Source of the DNA: Burkholderiaceae bacterium
Lineage (GTDB): Bacteria > Pseudomonadota > Gammaproteobacteria > Burkholderiales > Burkholderiaceae_A
Assembly: GCA_018402635.1 (NCBI GenBank)
Contig: JAGYIP010000008.1
Coordinates: 248,001-312,000 of the forward strand
Direction: 5' to 3'
DNA: 64,000 nucleotides
Positions within the stretch are counted from its first letter, which is position 1. Each line of letters begins with the position of its first letter. Of this stretch, positions 38,889 through 49,090 are shown in pieces. Position numbers and translations under genes: made by a program. Below the pieces are notes generated by a model, which was not told where the DNA came from, ran no database searches, and was given only the letters and a program-made list of their open reading frames with translations.

Positions 38889-39485
38889 ATGAATTCACCA
38901 ACGCTTTGGCCAGAGACAAGCAATATCGTCCTAATCGGGCTCATGGGGGCGGGCAAGACCACCCTTGGCCGCAAGCTCGCCTTGCGACTTAGCCGCGAGT
39001 TTGTCGATACCGACCACGAAATCGAGGCACGGTCAGGCGCATCGGTTGCAACAATTTTTGAGCTCGAGGGCGAAGAAGGCTTTCGGCGCCGAGAGTCGAA
39101 GTTATTGCTGCAGGTGATGCAAGGCGGGCATCAGGTGGTCACCACAGGTGGGGGCGCCCCTGTAACGCCTGAAAATCGGCCAGTGATTGCAAAGGGTTTT
39201 GTTATTTACCTTCAGGCAGAACCCAAGCAGCTCTGGCAGCGGTTGCGCATGGACCAGTCACGCCCTTTGCTTAGCCAGTCAAGCGATCCTAGGGCAACCC
39301 TCGAGAAGCTCTATGCCGAGCGCGATCCAATTTATAGGCAGCTTGCCAACTGCATAGTCACCAGCACCCGCGGCTCCATGGGCCAGGTGCTTGCCCAGAT
39401 CGAGCAGGAACTTAGACAGGCTGGCCTTGTTGGCCTTGAGCAGACTATGATCTCGCAAGCAGGTCGCGACCCAGCCCTTGGCTGA
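38889..39485 (+). CDS. aroK: Shikimate kinase
   Basis: A 198-residue kinase of aromatic amino acid synthesis. Walker A is GLMGAGKTT; shikimate-binding DTDHEIE, RRRESKLL and TGGGAP are in place; the lid has RPLL. The C-terminal 25 residues are extra compared with E. coli AroK. It starts at ATG 38889, back-to-back with mrcA, so its promoter must lie inside mrcA. Confidence 0.97.
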   Translation: MNSPTLWPETSNIVLIGLMGAGKTTLGRKLALRLSREFVDTDHEIEARSGASVATIFELEGEEGFRRRESKLLLQVMQGGHQVVTTGGGAPVTPENRPVIAKGFVIYLQAEPKQLWQRLRMDQSRPLLSQSSDPRATLEKLYAERDPIYRQLANCIVTSTRGSMGQVLAQIEQELRQAGLVGLEQTMISQAGRDPALG

Positions 39486-39536
39486 AGGAAAACCGACACT
39501 GCGGCCTGAACGACGCGTAAAAAAGGGGGGGTCTGC

Positions 39537-40736
39537 TTGACGGAGTCCGAGAGATTGAGAGCATCGGCAGATACTGGGTCTTCAGGGTCTTCAGAGTCCT
39601 TGGGGTCTTCAGGGCTGCTGCAGCCCGCGTTAAGGCGGCTTGAAGTCGCCCTTGGTGACCGCAGCTATCCCATACACATTGGCACCCGCCTGCTCTCCGA
39701 TGCATCGCTTTGGTCGCAGCTGCTACCAACCCCTGCCTCTCGAAGGCTGGCCTTGGTTACGAATGATTGCGTGGGCCCCCTTTATGCAGAGACCCTGAAG
39801 CAGGCCCTAGACCAGCTGGGCTGCCAGATCACCACGATTGTCCTTCCCGATGGCGAGCAGTACAAAACACTTGAAGGGTTTGGCAAGGTGATTGATGGCC
39901 TGATGCAGGCGCGCATGGAGCGCAAGTCCACCCTTATTGCACTGGGTGGCGGCGTGGTTGGGGACATGGCGGGCTTTGCTGCATCTTGCTACCAGCGCGG
40001 AATGCCCTTTATTCAGGTGCCCACCACCTTGTTGGCCCAGGTGGACTCCTCGGTGGGTGGAAAGACGGCAGTTAACCATCCTTTGGGCAAGAACATGGTG
40101 GGCGCTTTTTATCAGCCCCAGGCGGTGGTGATCGATCTAAATACGCTCTCCACGCTTGCCGACCAGGAGCTCTCGGCCGGCATGGCAGAGGTTATTAAGT
40201 ACGGCTGCATCATGGACGAGGCCTTTTTTCAGTGGCTCGAAACCCATGTAGACGGTCTGATGAGCCGAGACCCCGAGCTATTGGCTCAGGCGGTTTATCG
40301 ATGCTGTGAGCTCAAGGCCAAGGTCGTGGCCATGGATGAACGCGAGGCCGGGGCTCGGGCGTTGCTGAATTTTGGCCACACCTTTGGCCATGCCATTGAG
40401 TCGGAGATGGGCTATGGCCAATGGCTCCATGGCGAGGCTGTGGGCTGCGGGATGCGTATTGCCTCGCAGCTCTCCTGCCAGCTCGGGCTTATTGACACCC
40501 CGACCAAGAGGCGAATTGAAAGGCTTATTGCGGCAGCGGGCCTGCCAACCCAAGCCCCCAACTGGCCCGCCCAGATCTACCTGAAGGCAATGGCCCATGA
40601 CAAGAAGGCCGAGTCGGGTGAGATTCGTTATGTCTTGCTTCAGGCCATGGGCAAAGCCTTCGTTCGCCCAGTGGACGACCAGGCGGTAAGCCAGGCGCTG
40701 AAAGCCAGTCAGGGACCCCTCGAGCAGCAGGCTTAG
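39537..40736 (+). CDS. aroB: 3-dehydroquinate synthase
   Basis: Cyclises DAHP to 3-dehydroquinate, the second shikimate step. NAD and zinc site motifs are LPDGEQYKTLEG, GGGVVGDMAGF, DSSVGGKTAVNHPLGKN, and the zinc histidines in NFGHTFGHA and HGEAV. At 399 residues it is about 35 longer than usual because of an N-terminal Gly/Ser extension encoded by a 9-bp tandem repeat. The start is TTG at 39537, preceded by an A6G7 tract that can serve as a ribosome site. Confidence 0.95.
   Translation: MTESERLRASADTGSSGSSESLGSSGLLQPALRRLEVALGDRSYPIHIGTRLLSDASLWSQLLPTPASRRLALVTNDCVGPLYAETLKQALDQLGCQITTIVLPDGEQYKTLEGFGKVIDGLMQARMERKSTLIALGGGVVGDMAGFAASCYQRGMPFIQVPTTLLAQVDSSVGGKTAVNHPLGKNMVGAFYQPQAVVIDLNTLSTLADQELSAGMAEVIKYGCIMDEAFFQWLETHVDGLMSRDPELLAQAVYRCCELKAKVVAMDEREAGARALLNFGHTFGHAIESEMGYGQWLHGEAVGCGMRIASQLSCQLGLIDTPTKRRIERLIAAAGLPTQAPNWPAQIYLKAMAHDKKAESGEIRYVLLQAMGKAFVRPVDDQAVSQALKASQGPLEQQA
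39577..39612 (+). repeat. 9-bp tandem repeat in the aroB N-terminal extension
   Basis: Four copies of GGTCTTCAG or close variants (third copy AGTCCTTGG), read as a Gly-Ser-Ser type repeat. It lies before the conserved AroB domain, so it probably forms a flexible leader and can vary in copy number. Confidence 0.7.
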
Positions 40737-40742
40737 TTCGCC

Positions 40743-41447
40743 ATGGCACGACGGCCCCGAGAGGCCACTGCTGGCCGGGTCTATCACCTGGCCCAGTTTG
40801 GTCATAACGGTCAGTCATTCTTAAGGGATGAGACCGACCGCGAGCATTACTTTCATGCCTTCTGTCAGTCTGCGCTTGGCCGGGGATTGGTTTTGCATGG
40901 CTGGTGCCTGCTTGAGTCCGAAGCCCATTGGCTTGTCTGTCCCCAGCGCAACGATGCGCTGTCAGCCGTGCTTCAACAAACCGGGCGACGCTACGTGAGG
41001 CATTTCAACGGCCGCTGGGCACTTCGGGGGTCGCCCTGGGATGGCCGCTACAGAAGTTATTGGCTGGACGCGCAGGCCTATGGCCTGCAGCTTTTAAGCT
41101 GGCTGGAATGGCGGCCTGTGCGGCTTGGTCTCTGCCCAAAGGTTTTCGCCTGGCCATGGACCACGGCAAGCCTCCTGCTTGGGCACCGGCAGCAGAATTC
41201 TGCCACTCCGTTTCGACCTATGGAGGCCTATTGGCAGCTTGGCAACACACCGTTTGAGCGTGAGGCACGTTTTTCTGAGTTGCTTAAGGACCCGCCGAGT
41301 GAAACCCCAGACCCTGTTCAGCATCTGCGTTCGGCAAGGCCGATGCTTAGTGAACAGCTCTGGGCTCGTCTGCCCGATGCCGAGCGCGCACTCTGGATCA
41401 GCAGGCCACGAGGACGCCCACCCAAGCAGAGTTCTGTCCCCAATTAA
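40743..41447 (+). CDS. REP-associated tyrosine transposase homologue, catalytic residues altered
   Basis: A 234-residue protein of the IS200-like Y1/RAYT family: it starts with a strand/loop pattern (GRVYHLAQFGHNGQSFL), has DREHYFHAF, VRHFNGR and a DGRYRSYWLD-type core. The HUH motif, usually PNHVH, reads SEAHW, so the first His is Glu. The motif around the catalytic Tyr (usually YIxxNP) reads WLEWRP. DNA cleavage is therefore doubtful. It follows aroB by six bases, where Burkholderiales often carry such a gene before gltB. It may be domesticated. The C-terminus is basic (RPRGRPPK). Confidence 0.75.
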   Translation: MARRPREATAGRVYHLAQFGHNGQSFLRDETDREHYFHAFCQSALGRGLVLHGWCLLESEAHWLVCPQRNDALSAVLQQTGRRYVRHFNGRWALRGSPWDGRYRSYWLDAQAYGLQLLSWLEWRPVRLGLCPKVFAWPWTTASLLLGHRQQNSATPFRPMEAYWQLGNTPFEREARFSELLKDPPSETPDPVQHLRSARPMLSEQLWARLPDAERALWISRPRGRPPKQSSVPN

Positions 41448-41490
41448 AAGGGTTATTTGGCAGATCTGGCTATTAATTTATTCTGACCCT
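41432..41490 (+). repeat. Pair of TTCTGxCCC direct repeats at the transposase gene 3' end
   Basis: TTCTGTCCCC at 41432-41441 and TTCTGACCCT at 41481-41490 are direct repeats about 49 bases apart, each followed by an A/T-rich run. Similar short motifs are often seen beside RAYT genes, so they may be remnants of its recognition sequences. Confidence 0.4.
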
Positions 41491-41625
41491 ATTTTTTAAG
41501 CCGATGCCACAGGCTTTTATGGGTGTTTCTGCAGTTCATCTCGTCAAAACTTCGTCATAATCGAGGCCTTTTCCGTCTCACGGCCACCATTGTTCTAAAG
41601 CCCACCAAGGGCAGGAGCCTGATCT
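41448..41625 (+). promoter_or_regulatory. gltB upstream region
   Basis: A 178-base gap. AGGGT (from 41448) can pair with ACCCT (to 41490) ahead of ATTTTTT, a possible terminator of the upstream gene with a large loop. A CATAAT hexamer at 41556-41561 is a -10 candidate for gltB, without a good -35. A purine-rich GGGCAGGAG lies just upstream of the gltB ATG. Confidence 0.35.
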
Positions 41626-44600
41626 ATGCAGACCATCTCGTTTACCGGCAGCGCAGCGCAATCAGCCGAGGCTCTTGGGCTTAACGCAGCCAGCAAACCT
41701 TCGGGAAGTCGTGAGGCGCAACTGCAGGCCAGTCTGCAGGGCATGTATCAGTCTTCCATGGAGCATGATGCCTGCGGAGTAGGGTTTGTCGCCCACATTA
41801 AGGGGCAGAAAAGCCACAGCATCGTTCAGCAGGGCTTACAGATTCTGCGCAACCTTGACCATCGCGGTGCTGTTGGAGCTGACGCACTTATGGGCGATGG
41901 TGCGGGAATCCTGCTTCAGATTCCGCACGACTACTTTGCCGCGGAAATGTCCAAGCAGGGTGTTCAGCTTCCCCCACCCGGCGAATATGGTGTGGGCATG
42001 GTCTTTCTTCCCAAGGAACATGCCTCAAGGCTTGCCTGCGAGCGCGCCCTTGAGCAGGCGGTCCGTGCCGAGGGCCAGGCGCTGCTTGGCTGGCGGGATG
42101 TGCCCACCAATGCCGAGATGCCCATGTCCCCCCGGGTGCGCGAGAAAGAGCCCGTTATGCGCCAGATTTTCATTGGGCGGGGTGGGGATGTTGTGGTGCA
42201 GGATGCGCTTGAGCGCAAGCTTTTCGTTATTCGTAAGACCGCCTCAAGTGCCATTCAGTCTTTGCAGCTTCAACACAGCAAAGAGTATTACGTGGTCTCA
42301 ATGTCGAGCCGCACCATTGTTTACAAGGGGCTTTTGCTTGCTGACCAGGTTGGCCAGTACTACAAAGACCTTGCTCACCCCGAATGCGTCTCCGCACTTG
42401 CACTTGTGCATCAGCGCTTTTCAACCAACACCTTTCCCGAGTGGCCCCTGGCGCACCCTTATCGAATGGTTGCCCATAACGGCGAGATCAACACAGTCAA
42501 AGGTAACTACAACTGGATGCGCGCTCGCGAGGGCGTGATGTCATCGCCAGTTCTAGGCCAGCACCTTAAAAAACTCTATCCCATTAGTTTTCCGGGGCAG
42601 TCTGACACCGCCACTTTTGATAACTGCCTAGAGCTCTTGGTGGCAGCGGGCTACCCCTTGGCGCATGCGGTCATGATGATGATTCCCGAGCCCTGGGAGC
42701 AGCACACCAGCATGGACCCGGCTCGACGCGCCTTCTACGAATACCATGCCGCCATGATGGAGCCATGGGACGGGCCGGCATCCTTGGTATTTACCGATGG
42801 CAGACAAATTGGCGCCACGCTTGATCGCAACGGGCTGCGCCCCTCGCGTTACTGTGTGACCGACGACGACCTGGTGATTATGGCCTCGGAGTCTGGTGTT
42901 CTGCCCGTGCCCGAGAGCCGCATTATTCGCAAGTGGCGGCTTCAGCCCGGAAAGATGTTTCTAATCGACCTTGAACAGGGCCGCATGATTCACGACGAGG
43001 AGCTCAAGGCCTCGTTATCGAAGGGCAGACCCTACAAACAGTGGATAGAGGACGTGCGCATTGAGCTTGCAAGCCTTGATGATGCGGCAGTCAACCATGC
43101 GTCGGCCAGCGATATAGCTCTGCTCGATCGCCAGCAGGCCTTTGGCTTTACCCAGGAGGACATTAAATTCTTGTTGGCGCCTATGGCCCAGGCGGGTGAA
43201 GAGGCCGTGGGCTCCATGGGCAACGACTCGCCGCTTGCCGTTTTATCGGACCGAAGTAAGCCGCTTTACCATTACTTTAAGCAGCTCTTTGCGCAGGTGA
43301 CGAACCCGCCCATTGACCCCATTCGCGAAGCCATTGTGATGTCACTGGTGTCCTTTGTTGGCCCGCGCCCCAACCTGCTTGACATCAACCAGGTGAACCC
43401 GCCACTGCGCCTTGAGGTCAGCCAGCCCATTCTTGACTTCGCCGATATGCACAGGCTTAAAGCCATCGAGACCCACACGCGTGGCAAGTTTCGCAGCCAG
43501 GTCATCGACATTGTCTACCCCGTGCACTGGGGCAAAGAGGGCATTGAGGCCAAGCTTGCAACGCTCTGCGCGGAAGCCGTGGAGGGCATTCAGGCCGGCG
43601 CCAATATTCTTATCCTAAGTGACCGTGCCGTGGCCGCCGATAAGGTTGCCATTCCCGCTTTGCTGGCGCTGTCGGCCGTGCATCAACATCTGGTGCGTCA
43701 GGGCTTGAGAACCCAGGCGGGCCTGGTGGTGGAAACGGGCTCGGCCCGTGAGATTCACCATTTCGCAGTGCTTGCAGGCTACGGCGCCGAGGCCGTGCAT
43801 CCCTACCTGGCGATGGAGACCATTGCCCACTTTCACAAAGACCTTCAGGGTGAACTGAGTGCCGAAAAAGCCATTGCCAATTATGTGAAGGCCATTGGCA
43901 AGGGGCTCTCGAAGATTATGTCGAAAATGGGCATCTCGACCTACATGTCCTACTGCGGCGCCCAGATTTTTGAGGCCATTGGCATTAACTCGGCCACCAT
44001 CGAGAAGTACTTTACCGGCACGCCCAGCATGGTGGAGGGCATTGGTGTCTTTGAGATGGCCGAGGAGGCCCTGCGCACGCATGCCCAGGCCTTTGGTAGT
44101 GACCCCGTGCTTGCCGACCGGCTTGATCCGGGCGGTGAATACGCCTGGCGGGTGCGTGGCGAAGAGCATATGTGGACGCCTGACGCCATTGCCAAACTGC
44201 AGCATGCAAGTCGGGCCAACCAGTATTCATCTTACAAAGAGTACGCCCAGATTATTAACGACCAGACGCGACGTCACATGACGTTGCGAGGGCTTTTTGA
44301 ATTCAAGGTGGTCCCCTCGCAGGCCATCGCCATTGATGAGGTGGAGCCCGCCTCCGAGATTGTTAAGCGTTTTGCAACCGGCGCGATGTCGCTGGGTTCC
44401 ATATCCACCGAGGCCCACACCACGCTTGCGGTGGCCATGAATCGCATCGGTGGAAAGTCCAATACGGGCGAGGGGGGTGAAGACAAGCGCCGCTACCGCG
44501 ACGAGATGCAGGGCAAGACCCTGGGAGAAGGTCAGACCCTGGCCTCGGTGATTGGCGCGGCTCAGGTGGAGTCGGACTACCCCTTGCTGCCCGGCGACAG

Positions 44601-46417
44601 TCTTCGTTCCAAAATTAAACAGGTGGCTTCGGGCCGCTTTGGTGTCACCACCGAATACCTTGTCTCGGCCGATCAGGTGCAAATTAAAATGGCCCAGGGC
44701 GCTAAGCCTGGCGAGGGCGGACAACTTCCCGGCGGCAAGGTCTCCGACTACATCGGTGAGCTGCGTCACTCGGTGCCAGGTGTGGGTCTTATCTCGCCGC
44801 CACCGCACCATGACATCTATTCCATCGAGGACCTTGCCCAGCTTATTCACGACCTGAAGAATGTGGCCACGCATGCCGATATCTCGGTCAAGCTTGTCTC
44901 GGAAATTGGTGTGGGCACCGTGGCTGCGGGCGTGGCCAAGGCCAAGGCTGATCATGTTGTCATTGCAGGCCACGACGGCGGCACAGGCGCCTCGCCCCTG
45001 TCTTCCATTAAGCATGCAGGTTCGCCCTGGGAGATTGGCCTTGCCGAGACCCAGCAGACCCTGGTGCTCAACGGACTTCGCAGCCGTATTCGTGTTCAGG
45101 CCGACGGCCAGATGAAGACCGGTCGTGATGTGGTGATTGCTGCCCTGCTGGGTGCCGACGAGATGGGTTTTGCAACGGCACCCTTGGTGACGGCAGGCTG
45201 CATCATGATGCGCAAATGCCATTTGAACACCTGCCCCGTGGGGGTGGCTACGCAAGATCCTGTCTTGCGTAAAAGTTTCAAGGCCGGCCTGAGCATGTGG
45301 TGAACTTCTTTTTCTTTGTGGCAGAAGAGGTGCGCGCCATCATGGCCCAGCTTGGTATTGCCAGGTTCGACGACCTGATTGGGCGCACCGACCTTCTCGA
45401 TACCCGCAAGGGCCTTGACCATTGGAAGGCGCGTGGCCTTGATTTCTCAAGGCTCTTTTATCAACCGGCGGTTGCGGACGTGCAGGAGATGCGTCACTCC
45501 CAGACCCAAGACCATGGCCTTGTTAAGGCGCTCGACAATAAGCTCATTGCCAAGTCGCAGGCCACCCTTGAGCGCGGTGAAAAGCTTCAGTTTATGGAGA
45601 CGGTCCAGAACGTGAACCGCACCGTCGGGGCTATGCTCTCCGGCGAACTTGTCAAGCGTTACCCCGAGGGCCTGCCTGACGATACCTTGCGCATTCAGCT
45701 TGAGGGAACCGGTGGCCAGTCCTTTGGTGCCTTCCTTGCCAAGGGCATAACCCTTTACCTAATTGGGGATGCCAATGACTACACCGGCAAGGGCTTGTCG
45801 GGCGGCCGAGTCGTGGTGCGGCCCTCCATCGACTTTCGCGGCCAGGCCCATGAAAACATTGTGGTGGGCAACACCGTGCTCTATGGCGCCACTTCGGGTG
45901 AAGCCTTTTTCAGGGGGTTGCCGGTGAGCGATTTGCCGTGCGGCTCTCAGGGGCCTCGGCGGTGGTTGAGGGCACAGGCGACCATGGCTGCGAATACATG
46001 ACCGGCGGGACCGTGGTGGTCTTGGGCCTTACGGGTCGAAACTTTGCTGCCGGTATGTCGGGTGGCGTGGCCTATGTCTATGACGAAGATGGCCAGTTTG
46101 CGAGCCGCTGCAATATGGCCATGGTGCAGTTCGAACCCGTGCTTGCAACGGCGGATCAGGAAAAGACCATCGATCGTGCCGTCTGGCATCGTGGCCAGAC
46201 CGATGAGCAACAGCTTAAGAAGCTTATTGAGGACCACCATCGTTGGACAGGAAGCAGTCGGGCTCGGGACCTTCTTGACCAATGGCCCACGGCACGGGCA
46301 CGTTTTGTGAAGGTCTTTCCCAGCGAATACCGCAGGGCGCTTGGTGAAATTCATGCCAGAACCATGGCGGCTTCAGAGGCTTCCAGCCAGGCCGCCAAGT
46401 CTGCCGATCTTGTCTAG
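41626..46417 (+). CDS. gltB: Glutamate synthase large subunit GltB (two frameshifts)
   Basis: The NADPH-dependent GOGAT alpha subunit, about 1,597 residues when repaired. It is read here as 41626-45303, 45297-46001 and 45938-46417. The N-terminal glutaminase has its nucleophile cysteine in EHDACGVGF. The FMN/synthase domain includes [12 protein letters not shown] and [13 protein letters not shown], then the 3Fe-4S cysteines [15 protein letters not shown]. The C-terminal beta-helix has GEGTGD-type repeats. One added base near 45282-45283 restores [14 protein letters not shown]; one G in the G5 run at 45913-45917 restores [15 protein letters not shown]. Works with GltD to make two glutamates from glutamine and 2-oxoglutarate. 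Confidence 0.95.
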
Positions 46418-46449
46418 TTGTAAAAACCGTATACGAAAGGAACCAGGCC

Positions 46450-47916
46450 ATGGGTAAGGCAACAGGGTTTTTAGAACTCCAGCGCATCGAAGAGGGCTAC
46501 GAGCCTGCCGATAAACGCGTGAGGCACTACAAAGAGTTTGTTATTGGGCTTGCCGAAGAGGATGCAGCCAAGCAGGCGGCGCGTTGCATGGACTGCGGCA
46601 TTCCCTTTTGCAACAACGGCTGCCCGGTGAACAACATCATTCCCGATTTCAACGAACTGGTCTTTCAGCACCAATGGAAGCAGGCGCTTGACACCCTTCA
46701 TTCCACCAACAACTTTCCCGAGTTCACTGGGCGCATCTGTCCGGCGCCCTGCGAGGCCGCCTGCACGCTTAACCTAAACAACGATGCCGTGGGAATTAAA
46801 TCCATTGAGCACGCCATTATTGATCGCGGCTGGAAAGAGGGCTGGGTGGTGCCGCAGCCGCCAAGCCAGAAGACAGGCAAGAAGGTGGCTGTTGTTGGCT
46901 CGGGCCCCGCAGGCCTTGCCGCGGCCCAGCAGCTTGCCCGGGTTGGTCACGATGTCACAGTTTTTGAGAAGAACGATCGTGTGGGTGGCCTGCTTCGATA
47001 CGGCATTCCCGACTTCAAAATGGAAAAGACCCATATCGATCGACGGGTTGAGCAGATGCAGGCCGAGGGCGTGGTCTTTGAAACGGGCGTACTTGTTGCC
47101 GAGCTTGCCAAAGACACCAAGGTGACAAACTGGGCAAAGACCACCCTAAGCCCTGCCCAGCTGCTTGAGGCCTTTGACGCGGTCTTGTTAACCGGGGGGG
47201 CAGAGCAGCCTCGCGATCTTCCGGTGCCAGGCCGTGAGCTTGATGGCGTGCACTTTGCCATGGAGTTCCTGCCCAACCAGAATAAGGTTAATGCCGGCGA
47301 CAACGTGGTTGGTCAGATTCGCGCCGATGGCAAGCATGTGGTGGTTATTGGAGGTGGCGACACGGGCTCGGACTGCGTGGGCACAAGCAATCGTCATGGC
47401 GCCAAGTCGGTGACCCAGTTTGAGCTTATGCCCATGCCGCCTGAAGAGGAAAATAAGCCCCTGGTCTGGCCGTATTGGCCTCAGAAGCTGCGTACCTCTT
47501 CAAGCCATGAAGAAGGCTGTGATCGCGAGTTCGCCATTGCAACCAAAGAGTTCCTTGGCGAGAAGGGTCGTCTTACCGGGCTGAAGGCGGTAAAGGTTGG
47601 ATGGAAAGACGGCAAGATGCAGGAGGTTGCTGGAAGTGAGCAGATCTTTCCTGCCGACCTGGTCTTGCTGGCGATGGGCTTTGTCTCGCCAGTGGGCTCG
47701 GTGCTTGAGGCCTTTGGTGTTGATAAAGACGCACGGGGCAATGCGAAGTCCGATACCGAGGGCGAAGCGGCCTATGTTACGAACGTGCCCAAGGTCTTTG
47801 CTGCGGGCGACATGCGACGAGGCCAGTCCCTGGTGGTCTGGGCCATTCGCGAAGGCCGTCAGGCCGCCCGTGCGGTTGATGAGTTTTTAATGGGTGCCTC
47901 GGTTCTGCCGCGTTAA
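46450..47916 (+). CDS. gltD: Glutamate synthase small subunit GltD
   Basis: A 488-residue beta subunit that takes electrons from NADPH through FAD to GltB. The N-terminal 4Fe-4S cysteines are in [17 protein letters not shown] and [15 protein letters not shown]. The FAD fold is [15 protein letters not shown] near residue 150, the NADPH fold is [13 protein letters not shown] near residue 297, and the closing motif is [18 protein letters not shown]. The ATG at 46450 has an AAAGGA site. It lies 32 bases after gltB. Confidence 0.97.
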   Translation: MGKATGFLELQRIEEGYEPADKRVRHYKEFVIGLAEEDAAKQAARCMDCGIPFCNNGCPVNNIIPDFNELVFQHQWKQALDTLHSTNNFPEFTGRICPAPCEAACTLNLNNDAVGIKSIEHAIIDRGWKEGWVVPQPPSQKTGKKVAVVGSGPAGLAAAQQLARVGHDVTVFEKNDRVGGLLRYGIPDFKMEKTHIDRRVEQMQAEGVVFETGVLVAELAKDTKVTNWAKTTLSPAQLLEAFDAVLLTGGAEQPRDLPVPGRELDGVHFAMEFLPNQNKVNAGDNVVGQIRADGKHVVVIGGGDTGSDCVGTSNRHGAKSVTQFELMPMPPEEENKPLVWPYWPQKLRTSSSHEEGCDREFAIATKEFLGEKGRLTGLKAVKVGWKDGKMQEVAGSEQIFPADLVLLAMGFVSPVGSVLEAFGVDKDARGNAKSDTEGEAAYVTNVPKVFAAGDMRRGQSLVVWAIREGRQAARAVDEFLMGASVLPR

Positions 47917-47975
47917 GAGCGGAGAAAGCCTAAGGCCCGAGGCAGGCAGCGGTCTAAGGCTTTAGGCCTTCAGCC

Positions 47976-48401
47976 CTAGGCGGGCTCGAGGGCCGTTTCA
48001 ATGTGCGTGCGACCTTCGAGCAGGCGGTGAATGGGGCATTTGTTGGCAATCTCAATAAGCCTGCCTTCTTGCTCGGGGCTTAGGGCACCCTCGACCTTAA
48101 CAATGCGTTTGAGCTGGTAGTCCACCCTGCCGTCGTCCCCTCGGGCTTCTGAAACACGCTCCACCCGGCATTGAATGCGCGCAACCTGCCAGTCGGGCTT
48201 GCGCTTTAAATAAAGCTCCAGGGTCAGCACGGTGCAGGCCGCAAGCGCGGAGTCGAGCAGGTCGTGCGGGTCGGGCGCGGTGTCAAGCGACCCAAGCGTC
48301 TTAGGGACATCGGCCACCCAGCGATGGCGGCCGTTGGTTAACATGGTGGTCAGGCCATTGACGCGGTTAAGGGTGGCTTCGATGGTGGCAGACGATGACA
48401 T
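47976..48401 (-). CDS. OsmC family protein
   Basis: A 141-residue OsmC/Ohr-fold protein with the two characteristic cysteines, ALAACTVLTL near residue 55 and ANKCPIHR near residue 123. Members are thiol peroxidases or of unknown role; this one is nearer the YhfA/OsmC type than Ohr. It converges with gltD across a 59-base gap rich in CTAAGG/CCTAAAG inverted repeats, and diverges from the next gene. Confidence 0.88.
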   Translation of the reverse strand: MSSSATIEATLNRVNGLTTMLTNGRHRWVADVPKTLGSLDTAPDPHDLLDSALAACTVLTLELYLKRKPDWQVARIQCRVERVSEARGDDGRVDYQLKRIVKVEGALSPEQEGRLIEIANKCPIHRLLEGRTHIETALEPA

Positions 48402-48439
48402 GGAATGGACCTTTCAGGTGCAACAGGGGGTTAAGGAAT

Positions 48440-49090
48440 ATGCAAAGCGTACTCGCCAGGCTTTTCGTAGTCTGCCTTGTCTTCTTTTCTTTGGGTGTAA
48501 CGCCCTCTTATGCCGAGCAACGGCTCGATGCCAAGGCCCTTCAGGCTGCCTTGGGTGTTGCGGGTACCGTGGTGCTCATTCGCCATTCGGCCACCTTTTC
48601 TGGCATTGGTGACCCCGAGAATTTTCGACTCGACGACTGCAGCACGCAGAGAAATCTCTCGCCCGAAGGTCGTGCCCAGGCCAGAGCCTTTGGTCAGTGG
48701 TTTCGCGATCGAGGGCTGACGCCCTCTGCGGTTCGCTCAAGCCAGTGGTGCCGATGCCTTGACACGGCCACCGAGGCCTTTGGTGGGCGGCTTCAGACGC
48801 AGCCTTGGCCTGCGCTCAATTCCTTCTTCCAGGGTCATGGCCATTGGCCCACCCAGCGCGAGCTCATTCTTCAGGCCCTGGCCGACCCTCAAGCCTCTGG
48901 CGTAACAGCCAGAGGCTTTGAAGTCTGGGTGACCCACCAGGTCTTTATTTCTGCCCTGACAGGCGTCTACCTGAGTATGGGTGAGCTTGTGGTTGCCCGC
49001 CCCGTGCGTTCAACCCAGCCTTCGGCTGCGCCCGGACAAATGCAGTGGCAGGTGGTTGGCAGGGCGTTCATTGACCAAGGCTTTCGCTAG
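48440..49090 (+). CDS. Exported histidine phosphatase family protein
   Basis: A 216-residue protein with a signal peptide (about residues 1-25, ending PSYA) and a phosphoglycerate mutase-like fold. The phosphohistidine motif is VVLIRHSAT; a second catalytic His is in WVTHQVF. Substrate unknown. The frame opens at 48395, but ATG at 48440 follows AAGGA at the right distance and gives a proper signal peptide. Its end overlaps uvrA by 23 bases. Confidence 0.87.
   Translation: MQSVLARLFVVCLVFFSLGVTPSYAEQRLDAKALQAALGVAGTVVLIRHSATFSGIGDPENFRLDDCSTQRNLSPEGRAQARAFGQWFRDRGLTPSAVRSSQWCRCLDTATEAFGGRLQTQPWPALNSFFQGHGHWPTQRELILQALADPQASGVTARGFEVWVTHQVFISALTGVYLSMGELVVARPVRSTQPSAAPGQMQWQVVGRAFIDQGFR

Noticed and set aside
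44227-45255. A 342-codon minus-strand frame opposite gltB
   Set aside because: It mirrors gltB codons, is His/Gly-rich and has no domain; it is a shadow frame.
45938-46417. A separate small GltB-like (GXGXG) protein
   Set aside because: It directly continues the gltB beta-helix after a one-base shift, so it is a gltB fragment.
47917-47975. Terminator between gltD and the OsmC gene
   Set aside because: CCTAAGG/CCTAAAG segments can pair, but no T tract follows on either strand, so I do not call a terminator.
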